Shown here: piece after piece, positions 44,412 through 52,871 of the stretch
Numbering within the stretch: the first letter of the stretch is position 1
Layout: every line of letters begins with the position of its first letter
Assembly: GCF_011764545.1 (NCBI RefSeq)
Contig: NZ_AP022870.1
Location: forward strand, 5,750,001 to 5,814,000
Length of the DNA: 64,000 nucleotides
From: Phytohabitans flavus
Lineage (GTDB): Bacteria > Actinomycetota > Actinomycetes > Mycobacteriales > Micromonosporaceae
Reading direction: 5' to 3'
The notes under the pieces: generated by a model
What the model saw: only the letters and a program-made list of their open reading frames with translations
The model's database searches: none
Told to the model about the DNA's origin: nothing
Program-made: the position numbers and the translations under genes

Positions 44412-47300
44412 CTACTGGCGCTCCGCCAGTAGCCCCAGGCGGTGGGCGACCGCGGCGGCCTCGACCCGGTTTGCCACCGCGAGCTTGGCGATGATGCGGG
44501 AGACGTGGACGCTGGCCGTCTTCGGCGAGATGAAGAGCTGCTCGGCGATCCGCCGGTTGCTCAGCCCTTCGGCCACCAAGCGCAGCACCTCCTGCTCGCG
44601 CACCGTCAGCAGCTCCGGCTCGTCGGGCGCCGAGTGGCTCGACACCCGCACCCCGACGCGGCGGGCGAGGGTGTCCAGCTCCTCGCGCAGCGGGGCGGCG
44701 TGCAGGTCGTCGGCGATGCAGCACGCCTCCTCGACGGCCTCGCCGACCAAGCCGCGATCGCCCGCGGCCGCGGCGGCTTCGGCCAGGCCCAGCAGGGTGC
44801 GGGCCAGCGGGTACGGCTGGCCGTCCGTCCGCCAGGCCGCCACCGCCTCCCGCCAAGCGGGCAGCGCGTCGGGGCCGGTGGCGAGGACCGCGCGGGTCTC
44901 CGCGGCACTGGCCCGCTGCGCCGGCTGGTCCGCGGTCAGTGCGGCCATCGCCGTGCGGACCCGCTCGGCCAGCACCGCGTCGCCGCCCAGGACGGCGGCA
45001 CGGGCGGCGGCGGCCATCAGCGGCCAGCTGTGCCGCGGGAACTCGTCCAAGCGCGGCACCCCGACCGCGATCCCCGCCGCCTCGACCGCGCCGGCCAGGT
45101 CGCCACGCCGGAGGGCGGACTCGACGCGCAGCTCGTGCAGCGGGATGGCGAGCTGGAGCTCCAGGTAGGGCCGGCCGAGGAAGCTCACCGCCCGGGCCAG
45201 AAGCTCGTCGGCGCCGGGGTGGGCGCGGGCCAGGCGGAGGTGGGCCCGGATCTGTAGCCAGTGCAGGCCGAGCGTGCCGGGCGGGTCGATGCGCGCGGTC
45301 TCGGCGCAGAGCGCGTCGGCCTCGTCCCACCGGCCCAGCGCGAAGAGCGCCTCGGCGTGGTTGGAGAGCAGGAACGCCCCGGTCGAACGGCTGATGCCCA
45401 CCCGCTTGGCCTCGACCGTGCCGTCGGCGGCGCTGCGCGCGGACTCCGCGTACTGCCCGATCTCGAAGAGCACATCGGAGATGTTGACCAGCGCGTGGAC
45501 CAACTGCGGCACATCGCTGGTGCGGCGGGCCACCTCTTCGGCCTTGCGCAGCTCGACAAGCCCGGCCGCGGCCGAGATCTCGTGCGTGCACACCCGGCCG
45601 AAGGCGAGTGTCGCCGCGACCTGGGCCGCCGGCTCGCCGAGCGCCTCGGCGTCGGCCAGGGCCTCGCGGGCGATCCGATTCCCTTCCGCCAGGCCGACCT
45701 TGCCCAGGTGGGTGGCGACATTGGCCAGGATCTGGACCCGCTCGGCTCCGTTGGGCACGTCGCGGACCAGCTCATAGGCACTGCGGAGCTCGGTCGCGCC
45801 GTCGCTCTTGCCGAGCACGCGCATCAGCCGGCCGCGGCGCTCCAGCATGCGCGCGGCGCGCAGCGGCTCGGCGTCCCTGTCGATCTCGGCGAGCGCGGCG
45901 CGGGTGAGGCTCATCGCGCGGGGGTAGTCGCCGGCCGTGGACGCCGCCAGCAGCGTCTCCTCCAGCAGTGCGAGGTGGTCCATGGCGAGCCGGTCGGCGG
46001 CGTCGGGCACCTGCTCCCACAGCTCCAGCACCCGCTCGAGCAGCCGGCTCTTCTCCGCGTACGCGTACCGCTTACCGGCCGCCGTCGCCGCCGCCCACGC
46101 CGAGGTGAGCGCGCGGGGGTGGTCGTGTGCCTGGTACCAGTGGTGGGCGATCTCGGCCGGTGCGCGGTCGGCGCCGACGAGCTGGGGCCGGACCTCGATG
46201 GCCGCCGCGTACCGGGCGTGCAGGCGGGCCCGCTCCCCGGGCAGCGAGTCCTCGTGCACGGCCTCGCGGACCAGCGCGTGCCGGAACTCATAACCCCCGT
46301 CGGTGCCGGCGACCAGCAGCTGGGCGGCGACCGCGGTGCGCAGCGCGTCTTCGAGGGAGTGGTCGGGCACCTCGGCGACCTCGACGAGCAGGTCGTGGCC
46401 GATCCGGGTGCCCCCGGCCGCGGCCAGCCGCAGCACCCGCTGCGCCGCGTCGGGCAGCCGGTCGATGCGGGCCAGCAGGAGGTCCCGCAGCGTGTCGGGC
46501 AGGTCGCTGCAACCGTCGGGGTCGCTCGATGCGGCCAGCTCCTCGACGAAGAACGGGTTGCCCTGCGAGCGGTTGTAGACGTTGTCGACCAGGGCCGGAC
46601 GGGGCTCGGCGCCGAGCAGGTCGGCGAGGATCTCCATCGTGCCGTCGCGGTCGAGCCGGTCGAGGTCGACGCGCTCGACGCCGCGGGCGCGGTCGAGCTC
46701 GGCCAGGAAGGGCCGCAGCGGGTGGCCCCGGTGCAGCTCGTCCGAGCGGAACGTACAGATCAGCAACGCCTGGGCGGTGCGCGCCGAGCGGATCAGGAAC
46801 GCGATGAGGTCGCGTGTGGAGCGATCGGCCCAGTGCAGGTCCTCGATGACAAGGACCAGCGGGCGCTCCCGGGCCAGCCGCCCGAAGAGGCCGGCGACAA
46901 GCTCGAAGAGGTATCCCCGGTTGGCGTCGACGAGACCTTCGGGACCTGCCGGGCCCAGCTCGGGCAGCAGCCGGGCGAACTCGTGCTCGTGCCCGTCGAA
47001 CGCGGCCGAGCCGTCGCGCCGGTGCAGGTCACGCAGCGCCGCCACGAACGGCGCGAACGGCAGGCCCTCCTCGCCGAGCTCCAGGCACTGTCCGGTGAGG
47101 ACGCGGACGCCGTCGCCGAGTGCAAACCGCCGGAACTCCTCGACGAGCCGGGTCTTGCCGATCCCCGCCTCGCCGCCGAGCAGCACGGTCGTCGGCTCGT
47201 CGCCGCGGGCGCGCTTGAGCGCGTCGCGCAACGCCGAAAGATCGGCGTCACGACCAACCAGGACGGAACTTGTGGCTCGGGCGGTCACGAGATCGAGCAT
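44412..47300 (-). CDS. LAL-type (MalT/LuxR) ATP-binding transcriptional regulator
   Basis: 962 residues from ATG 47300 (GGAAGG 8 bases upstream; ATG 47318 is possible). N-terminal AAA/AfsR-like ATPase: Walker A LLGGEAGIGKTRLVEEF and Walker B PLVLVIEDLHWADRS. A long helical TPR-like middle (~350-880) follows, then a C-terminal LuxR HTH (LTVREQEVLRLVAEGLSNRRIAEQLFISPKTASVHVSRI). Such large regulators respond to a ligand bound by the TPR part. No obvious target operon adjoins it. Confidence 0.92.
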   Translation of the reverse strand: MLDLVTARATSSVLVGRDADLSALRDALKRARGDEPTTVLLGGEAGIGKTRLVEEFRRFALGDGVRVLTGQCLELGEEGLPFAPFVAALRDLHRRDGSAAFDGHEHEFARLLPELGPAGPEGLVDANRGYLFELVAGLFGRLARERPLVLVIEDLHWADRSTRDLIAFLIRSARTAQALLICTFRSDELHRGHPLRPFLAELDRARGVERVDLDRLDRDGTMEILADLLGAEPRPALVDNVYNRSQGNPFFVEELAASSDPDGCSDLPDTLRDLLLARIDRLPDAAQRVLRLAAAGGTRIGHDLLVEVAEVPDHSLEDALRTAVAAQLLVAGTDGGYEFRHALVREAVHEDSLPGERARLHARYAAAIEVRPQLVGADRAPAEIAHHWYQAHDHPRALTSAWAAATAAGKRYAYAEKSRLLERVLELWEQVPDAADRLAMDHLALLEETLLAASTAGDYPRAMSLTRAALAEIDRDAEPLRAARMLERRGRLMRVLGKSDGATELRSAYELVRDVPNGAERVQILANVATHLGKVGLAEGNRIAREALADAEALGEPAAQVAATLAFGRVCTHEISAAAGLVELRKAEEVARRTSDVPQLVHALVNISDVLFEIGQYAESARSAADGTVEAKRVGISRSTGAFLLSNHAEALFALGRWDEADALCAETARIDPPGTLGLHWLQIRAHLRLARAHPGADELLARAVSFLGRPYLELQLAIPLHELRVESALRRGDLAGAVEAAGIAVGVPRLDEFPRHSWPLMAAAARAAVLGGDAVLAERVRTAMAALTADQPAQRASAAETRAVLATGPDALPAWREAVAAWRTDGQPYPLARTLLGLAEAAAAAGDRGLVGEAVEEACCIADDLHAAPLREELDTLARRVGVRVSSHSAPDEPELLTVREQEVLRLVAEGLSNRRIAEQLFISPKTASVHVSRIIAKLAVANRVEAAAVAHRLGLLAERQ

Positions 47301-47385
47301 GACACGCCCTTCCGACATCCATCAGTGATTAAGCGGGTGGCCGAATCCGGCCCGCCCCCGTGGCGGGCCGGATTCACGGCGGGTC

Positions 47386-47574
47386 TCACGAGGGCGCCGG
47401 AGCGCGCGTCGCGGCCCCGTGCTGGCGCCGCCCGGAACGGGACCACCAGTGCGGCTCAGGTCCGCCGCCGCGCACGACGGCGCGGGCCAGGCGTACCCGG
47501 TCGGCTTCGGCGAACAGCTCGGCCGAACGGTGACGGTGAAGGGTCAGTGCGGAGTGCGCGTCGGGATTCGTCAT
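47386..47574 (-). CDS. Small hypothetical protein (62 aa)
   Basis: 62 residues, MTNPDAHSALTLHRHRSAELFAEADRVRLAR at the start, then Pro/Arg-rich. The LHxxRxAEL-xAEADxxRLAR pattern resembles short actinobacterial proteins of unknown function, supporting reality despite the small size. It lies upstream of the LuxR regulator on the same strand, 85 bp away. Confidence 0.5.
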   Translation of the reverse strand: MTNPDAHSALTLHRHRSAELFAEADRVRLARAVVRGGGPEPHWWSRSGRRQHGAATRAPAPS

Positions 47575-47718
47575 GACAGTTACTCTCCGCGCGAAGGCAG
47601 GGCCGCCGCATGGGTGCGATTCCCCATGTTGCGGATGAGCGGGGTCCTTAGCCGGGGCTGCGGCGGCAGTGCGGGGCCGTAAGGTACTTACCGCGCGCGG
47701 CCCTTTAGACTTCCTGAC

Positions 47719-48408
47719 ATGGCAAAGCCCGAGGAGAAGGTCTCATTCGGCCAGCGGCTGAAGCAGATCGGGATGGTTTTCTCGTTCACCGCCAAACGCG
47801 ACAAGTGGTTCGCACCGCTGGTCGCCGGCGCGGTGCTCATCCCGCTTGCGCTCACCGCGGTGGCAGTGATCACCTGGGGCTGGCTGTGGCTGCCCGTGGG
47901 CATCCTGCTCACGCTGCTCGCCGTGCTCATCGTGCTCAACCTGCGGTCCAACGCCGCGATGATGAACGCGGCGGAGGGCCAGGTGGGCGCGGCCGCCCAG
48001 CTTGTGGAGAACATGCGCGGCGACTGGCGAGTGACCACCGCCGTGAGCTCGACCACGCAGATGGACATGGTCCACCTGGTGCTCGGCCGGCCGGGCGTGA
48101 TCCTGCTGGCGGAGGGCAACCCGCAGCGCGTGCGCAGCCTGCTCGGGCAGGAGAAGCGGCGGCTGGCCAAGGTGATCGGCAACGCCCCGATGTACGACTA
48201 CATCGTCGGCACCGGCGAGGAGGAGCTGTCGATCCGCAAGCTGCGGACCACGCTCATGCGCCTGCCCCGCAACCTCAGCGGCAAGGATGTCAACGCGCTC
48301 GACAAGCGCCTCACCGCGCTGTCCGCCCGCCCCAACCTGCCCAAGGGCGCGATCCCCAAGAACATGCGCCCGCCGAGGGGTGCCTCCCGCCAGATGCGCG
48401 GCCGCTAG
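47719..48408 (+). CDS. DUF4191 membrane protein
   Basis: 229 residues. Two membrane segments at about 33-75 (WFAPLVAGAVLIPLALTAVAV, then LPVGILLTLLAVLIVLNL) precede a cytoplasmic domain with VLGRPGVILLAEGNPQRVRSLL and a basic C-terminal tail. DUF4191 proteins are regularly encoded near lipA in actinomycetes; function unknown. The stop overlaps the convergent menC stop by 4 bp. Confidence 0.88.
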   Translation: MAKPEEKVSFGQRLKQIGMVFSFTAKRDKWFAPLVAGAVLIPLALTAVAVITWGWLWLPVGILLTLLAVLIVLNLRSNAAMMNAAEGQVGAAAQLVENMRGDWRVTTAVSSTTQMDMVHLVLGRPGVILLAEGNPQRVRSLLGQEKRRLAKVIGNAPMYDYIVGTGEEELSIRKLRTTLMRLPRNLSGKDVNALDKRLTALSARPNLPKGAIPKNMRPPRGASRQMRGR

Positions 48409-49517
48409 GGAGCGATCTTCAGCCACTCGGTGGCGGTGGTGTGCTCGCGCAGCGCGTCCGGATCGGGCACCACACCCAGGCCGGGGCCGGTCGGCACGCG
48501 TACGTGCCCCTCCTCCAGCACGAACGGCGCGGTGATGTCGCGCGCGAAGTACCGGTCCGAGGCGGACGTGTCGCCGGGCAGCGTGAAGTTGGGCAGCGCG
48601 GCGAGCGCGACATTCGCCGCCCGCCCGAGGCCGGTCTCCAGCATCCCGCCGCACCACACCGGCACGCCGTGGGCGGCGCAGACGTCGTGCACCCGGCGGG
48701 CCTCCAGGTAGCCGCCGACCCGCCCGGGCTTGACGTTGACGATCGCGGCGGCGCCCAACGCGATCGCATCCGCCGCCGCGCGGGCCGAGGTGATCGACTC
48801 GTCCAGGCAGACCGGGGTACGGATCAGGCGTGCGAGGGCGGCGTGCCCACGTACGTCGTCCTCAGGCAGCGGCTGCTCGATCAGCAGCAGGTCGAACGGG
48901 TCGAGCCGGGCCAGCTGCCGGGCGTCGGCCAGCGTGTACGCGGTGTTGGCGTCGACCTGGAGCAGCACGCCGTCACCGAAGCGCTCGCGCACGGCGCGGA
49001 CCGGCTCGACGTCCCAGCCGGGCTCGATCTTGAGCTTGATCCGCAGGTAGCCCTGGCCGAGGTAGCCGTCGACCGCGTCCAGCAGCGCGGGGATCGAGTC
49101 CATGATCCCCACGGAGACGCCGGCCGGTACCCGCTCGCGTACCGCGCCGAGGTAGCCGCCGAAGGAGAGCCCGGCCGCCCGGAGCTGCGCGTCGAGCAGC
49201 GCGGTCTGCACCGCCGCCTTCGCCATCGGGTGGCCCTTGATCTCGGCGAACAGCGGCTCGACCGCGACCGGGTCCGGGCTGGGCAGGGCGGCGACGGCGG
49301 GCGCGAGGAAGCGGCGGACCACCTCGGCGGCGCCGTCCACGTACTCGCTGGAGTAGCGCGGCTCGGACATCGCCGCGCACTCGCCCCAGCCCTCGGCCTC
49401 GTCGGTCACCACGCGCACGAGCAGCACGTCCCGCTCGTGCTCGGTGCCGAACGAGGTCCGGAACGGCGCCACAAGCGGCATCGCGACACGCCGCAGCTCC
49501 AGGCCCGTCAACTTCAC
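48405..49517 (-). CDS. menC: o-Succinylbenzoate synthase / N-acylamino acid racemase (MenC)
   Basis: 370 residues, enolase superfamily. Dehydrates SHCHC to o-succinylbenzoate in menaquinone synthesis; this subgroup often also racemises N-acylamino acids. Catalytic lysine in YLRIKLKIEPGWD, metal ligands in VDANTAY, LIEQPLP and CLDESI, second lysine in VNVKPGRVGG. Other men genes are not in the window. It overlaps the upstream GNAT gene by 4 bp (ATGA). A related GNAT-MenC pairing suggests a link to acylated amino acids, which is inference. Confidence 0.88.
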   Translation of the reverse strand: MKLTGLELRRVAMPLVAPFRTSFGTEHERDVLLVRVVTDEAEGWGECAAMSEPRYSSEYVDGAAEVVRRFLAPAVAALPSPDPVAVEPLFAEIKGHPMAKAAVQTALLDAQLRAAGLSFGGYLGAVRERVPAGVSVGIMDSIPALLDAVDGYLGQGYLRIKLKIEPGWDVEPVRAVRERFGDGVLLQVDANTAYTLADARQLARLDPFDLLLIEQPLPEDDVRGHAALARLIRTPVCLDESITSARAAADAIALGAAAIVNVKPGRVGGYLEARRVHDVCAAHGVPVWCGGMLETGLGRAANVALAALPNFTLPGDTSASDRYFARDITAPFVLEEGHVRVPTGPGLGVVPDPDALREHTTATEWLKIAP

Positions 49518-50344
49518 GAGTCCTCCAATACGTACCAGCCGTCACGAGTCACGCCGGCGACCGTGTAGCCGCGCTCCATCGCCGCGGTGACCGCCTCGCG
49601 CAGCGCGTACCGCCAGCGCTTGGCCAGCGGCGGGTCGGTGCGGCGCAGCGCCTCGACGTCGGGCGGCGCGGCCACCAGCAGCCGAGGGCCGCTCGCCGCC
49701 GCGACCGGCACCGGGGCGCCGTCCTCGTCTCGCCCCAGCGCCACGACACCACCGGCCGGGTCGACCTCCTGGGGCTCGCCACCGGCCGCGGCGGTCGCAC
49801 CGGGCGAGGTGAGGTCCCAGCGCACGTACATGCGGTCGCTCGGGCCGCCGACGTTGGTACCGAGGTCCATCTGCCCGTAGAAGTCCGGCAGGTAGGCGGT
49901 GATCCGGGCGCCGAGCTTGCACAGGTTGAAGTACGCGTTGCGGCGGACCAGCGGGTCGTACGTCCAGCACACCGTGGGCAGGCCCCGGTCGAGCGCCCAG
50001 GCCCGCTGGTGCAGCTTCATGACGTACCCGAGGCCGGAGCCCTGCCGCCCCGGCTCCACCCCGGCCACGTGCGAGTGCAGGTGGCCGGCGCCGAGGAAGG
50101 CGACGGCAGCGCCGAGCAGCTTGCCGTCCCGGTACGCGCCGACGACGTAGTTGCCAGAGTGGGAGAACGCCCGCATGAAGCCGGCGTTGACAAGCTGGTC
50201 GGGCGAGTCGGCGTCCCAGACGCGCTGAAGCAGCTCGGCGGCCGCCCGCTGCTCGTCCACCTCGGAGAGCTCCAGCACCTCTACACCGAGCCGCTCCGCG
50301 GCACCAGTGGCCGCTAACCGCGCCTCGTCGGCCGGCGTGCTCAT
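49514..50344 (-). CDS. GNAT-fold acetyltransferase (COG3375-like)
   Basis: 276 residues from ATG 50344; the longer frame to 50419 lacks support. GNAT core visible as NYVVGAYRDGKLLGAAVAFLG, HLHSHVAGVEPGRQGSGLGYVMK (CoA-binding loop) and NAYFNLCKLGARITAYLPDFYGQMDLG. The last motif is typical of COG3375 proteins often encoded with menC-type racemases. Translationally coupled to menC by an ATGA overlap. Confidence 0.87.
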   Translation of the reverse strand: MSTPADEARLAATGAAERLGVEVLELSEVDEQRAAAELLQRVWDADSPDQLVNAGFMRAFSHSGNYVVGAYRDGKLLGAAVAFLGAGHLHSHVAGVEPGRQGSGLGYVMKLHQRAWALDRGLPTVCWTYDPLVRRNAYFNLCKLGARITAYLPDFYGQMDLGTNVGGPSDRMYVRWDLTSPGATAAAGGEPQEVDPAGGVVALGRDEDGAPVPVAAASGPRLLVAAPPDVEALRRTDPPLAKRWRYALREAVTAAMERGYTVAGVTRDGWYVLEDS

Positions 50345-50375
50345 CGCCCTACGGTACTGATTCGCGCCGGGAATG

Positions 50376-50429
50376 TGATCAGGGCGTCCCCTGGAAGTCG
50401 CCGCCGCGACCCGGGGCACGCCCTGATCA
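50376..50429. terminator. TGATCAGGGCGT hairpin, divergent member of the family
   Basis: tgatcagggcgt (50376-50387) and acgccctgatca (50418-50429) form a perfect 12-bp stem with a 30-base loop that itself can fold. It lies 12 bp downstream of the minus-strand CHRD gene. Confidence 0.6.
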
Positions 50430-50440
50430 AGAACGGTTTG

Positions 50441-50992
50441 TCAGTGGTGGTCGTGGTCCAGCTGGGCGCGGATCTCGCCGCCCGGGTAGAGGGTGCTGTG
50501 GACGTTCACGTACGTGGCCCCGGCCCGGATCGCGTCGACAAGTTCCGTGAACTGCCCGGCCGTGATCCCCTGGCCTGTCGGGCCGATCACGTCGCCCGGC
50601 CGGATGGTGCCGGTGACGTTCGCCGGTGCGGGTGGGCAGGCCTGGGTACCGGCCGGCCCGTTACCGAGGTTCGTGCACAGGAATACGCTGATACCGCCAC
50701 TTTGCGCCTTGCCTCCAAAGTGGATGTGCGCCTGCGTGACGGTGCCTTCGAGAGCGGTGTAGCTGAGCCGGTACGTGATCTCCTGGGCCCGCTCGTTGAT
50801 CTGGGCGCGGAATTGGCCCGAGCCGGTCGTGGAGAGGACGAGCGGATCTTCCTCGTACCCGGAAAGCCGTTCCTGGATGGCGTTGCCACCCCGCGGGCCG
50901 TCTCCGCCCGCGAGTGCGGCGCTCCCGCCCACGGTGGTAACTACGACAGTCGCGATGGCGATCGCCAGGAGCCGTACGTGTCTAACCTTCAC
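50441..50992 (-). CDS. Secreted CHRD-domain protein
   Basis: 183 residues. Signal peptide MKVRHVRLLAIAIATVVVTTVGGSAALA with cleavage after ALA near residue 28. The mature part is a CHRD domain: LSGYEEDPLVLSTTGSGQF, TVTQAHIHFGGKAQSGG and TYVNVHSTLYPGGEIRAQL. Two cysteines (FLCTN, ACPP) could form a disulfide. It is exported; CHRD domains are beta-sandwich folds of unknown bacterial function. A monocistronic unit with its own terminator. Confidence 0.9.
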   Translation of the reverse strand: MKVRHVRLLAIAIATVVVTTVGGSAALAGGDGPRGGNAIQERLSGYEEDPLVLSTTGSGQFRAQINERAQEITYRLSYTALEGTVTQAHIHFGGKAQSGGISVFLCTNLGNGPAGTQACPPAPANVTGTIRPGDVIGPTGQGITAGQFTELVDAIRAGATYVNVHSTLYPGGEIRAQLDHDHH

Positions 50993-51113
50993 GTCTTGCC
51001 TCCGTCCGTAGCGTGCGTGCCTATTGGCAGGCCACGCGCCACGACGGGGTCAGGTTCGGCTCGTTCGCATCCTGCGAAACAGCAGATTAGCCGCTCAACC
51101 TGGTCGAACGCTC

Positions 51114-52064
51114 TTATCTGAGCGTCGTACCGGGGACCGCGTCCAGCAGCCCGAGCTCGGCGCGGGTGGGCAGGCCTTCCCAGTCGCCCCGGGAGGCCAC
51201 CGCGAACGCCCCGGTCGCCACCGCCCGGTCCAGCCGCCCGGCCACGTCGGCGTCGTCGAGCAGGCCGGACAGGTACCCAGCCACGAACGCGTCGCCCGCG
51301 CCGACGGTGTCCACGACCGGCACTCGGCGGGCCGGGCGGTCGACGGTCAGGTGGGGCCGGTGCGCCGAGGCGCCGTCGCCGCCCCGCTTGATCACTACCT
51401 CGCTCACGCCCGCCTCGAAGAGCGTAGTCAGCGGGTCGGCACCGGGGTCGACCAGCACCGGAAGCTCGTCCTCGGAGGCGACCACGATGTCGACGCTGGA
51501 CAGCAGCGGCCGGAGGGTGGCCGCGGCGCGCTCGACGCTCCACAGCCGGGCCCGGTGGTTGACGTCCAGGCACACCGTGGCCCCGACCGTCTTCGCCTGG
51601 GCGACCGCGCGCGTCACCGCGTCCCGCGGCCCGTCGCCGAGGGCCGGCGTGATGCCGGTGACGTGCAGCACCCGCGGCGTCGCGCCCTCGAACGCCGCCG
51701 CGGCCTCCGCCTCGGACAGCCGTGAGCCGGCCGAGCCAGAACGGTAGTAGCTGACCCGCGTCAGGTCGGCGACCCGCGGCTCGAAGATGATCAGGCCGGT
51801 CGGCGCTTCCGGTGCGACCCCGCAGGCGGACACGTCCACGCCCTCGGCCCGCAGCGTACGCAGCACCAGCGCGCCAAGCTCGTCGGCGCCTGTCACGCCC
51901 ACCCAGCGGACGGCGTGGCCGAGCCGGGCCAGCCCGATCGCGACGTTCGCCTCCGCGCCGGCGATCGAGAGGGAGAGCTGCCCGCCAAGGCGCAGCGGCC
52001 CACCCGCCCGGAAGGCGGCCATCGTCTCACCAAGCGTCAGGACATCGACACCGCCCATGTTCAT
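51114..52064 (-). CDS. kdgK: PfkB-family 2-dehydro-3-deoxygluconokinase
   Basis: 316 residues, ribokinase fold. SIAGAEANVAIGLARLG (substrate-binding), VDVVVASEDELPVL-like SSVDIVVASEDELP and the C-terminal DTVGAGDAFVAGYLSGLL with catalytic Asp are present. Assignment to KDG kinase rather than another sugar kinase rests on the overlapping KDPG aldolase gene: KdgK makes KDPG, Eda splits it to pyruvate and glyceraldehyde 3-phosphate. The start overlaps the eda stop by 4 bp. Confidence 0.88.
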   Translation of the reverse strand: MNMGGVDVLTLGETMAAFRAGGPLRLGGQLSLSIAGAEANVAIGLARLGHAVRWVGVTGADELGALVLRTLRAEGVDVSACGVAPEAPTGLIIFEPRVADLTRVSYYRSGSAGSRLSEAEAAAAFEGATPRVLHVTGITPALGDGPRDAVTRAVAQAKTVGATVCLDVNHRARLWSVERAAATLRPLLSSVDIVVASEDELPVLVDPGADPLTTLFEAGVSEVVIKRGGDGASAHRPHLTVDRPARRVPVVDTVGAGDAFVAGYLSGLLDDADVAGRLDRAVATGAFAVASRGDWEGLPTRAELGLLDAVPGTTLR

Positions 52065-52686
52065 ACCACGACCGCGACCGCGTCCAGGAAGCGTGCGGCC
52101 CGCTCCGCCAGCCCGGCCAGGTCGCCACCGTGCGGGGCGTCACCGAGCAGCGGCGAGCCGACGCCGACCGCGATCGCGCCGACGGACAGGTATTCGCGGG
52201 CCAGCTCCGCGTCGACCCCACCAACCGGGACGAACGGTACGTCCGGGAAGGGGTCGCGGAGCGCCTTCAGGTATGTCGGGCCGCCCACCGACGCCGGGAA
52301 GAGCTTGACCGCGGCGGCGGCCGCACCGGTAGCGGCGATCACCTCGGTCGGGCTGAGCGCGCCGACCAGGGCCGGCAGCCCGAGCCGGGTCGCCTCCTCC
52401 ACGCCGGGCCCGTAGCCGGGAGTCACCACGAACGAAGCCCCCGCCTCGGCCGCCCGCATCGCGTCGACGGCTGTACAGACCGTGCCGGCGCCGAGCGTCA
52501 CCTCCGGCCCGAGCTCGGCGCGCGCCCGCTCGATCACGGTCTCGGCACCCATCGTGGTGAGTGAGACCTCGACCAGCGGCACGCCGGCCTCGACAAGCGC
52601 GATGACGCTCCGGGTGGCCGCGTCCGCGTCCCGCCCCGGACGATCGCGACCAGCCGGTGCTGCTCCAGCAGTCCCCTCAGGTCCAC
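52061..52686 (-). CDS. eda: KDPG/KHG aldolase, frame broken once
   Basis: About 208 residues when repaired. The N-terminus VDLRGLLEQHRLVAIVRG (GTG 52684-52686, catalytic Glu absent in this segment as the family has AIxR) is in one frame and VEAGVPLVEVSLTTMGAE onward in another. Adding one C to CCCC 52634-52637 restores IVRGRDADAATRSVIALVEAG. LGAGTVCTAVDAMRAAEAGASFVVTPG and the Schiff-base lysine in AAAVKLFPAS are present. Likely functional; frameshift probably a consensus error. Confidence 0.87.
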
Positions 52687-52734
52687 AAAGATCACCCTAG
52701 CGGCCCCAGCCCGCGCGCTGCGCGCCCCAGGCCT

Positions 52735-52796
52735 GTTGATCAGGGAGTTCGTGGGCGTGTCGCCCGGCGCGCCTCTACACAAGGTCCCTGATCAAC
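52735..52796. terminator. TTGATCAGGGA-family hairpin, copy 3
   Basis: gttgatcaggga (52735-52746) and tccctgatcaac (52785-52796); the centre GGGCGTGTCG...GGCGCGCC is shared with the copy at 54936. It lies downstream of glnA beyond the glnA hairpin and upstream of eda. Confidence 0.65.
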
Positions 52797-52817
52797 CGCG
52801 TGGCCCGCGGCGAGAAA

Positions 52818-52857
52818 CGTGAAGGCCGGCGCACCCTAAGGTGTGCCGGCCTTCACG
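52818..52857 (-). terminator. glnA terminator hairpin
   Basis: An 18-bp stem with one wobble (cgtgaaggccggcgcacc with ggtgtgccggccttcacg, 4-base loop) 14 bp beyond the glnA stop. Confidence 0.75.
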
Positions 52858-52871
52858 ACCCGGACTTTCGG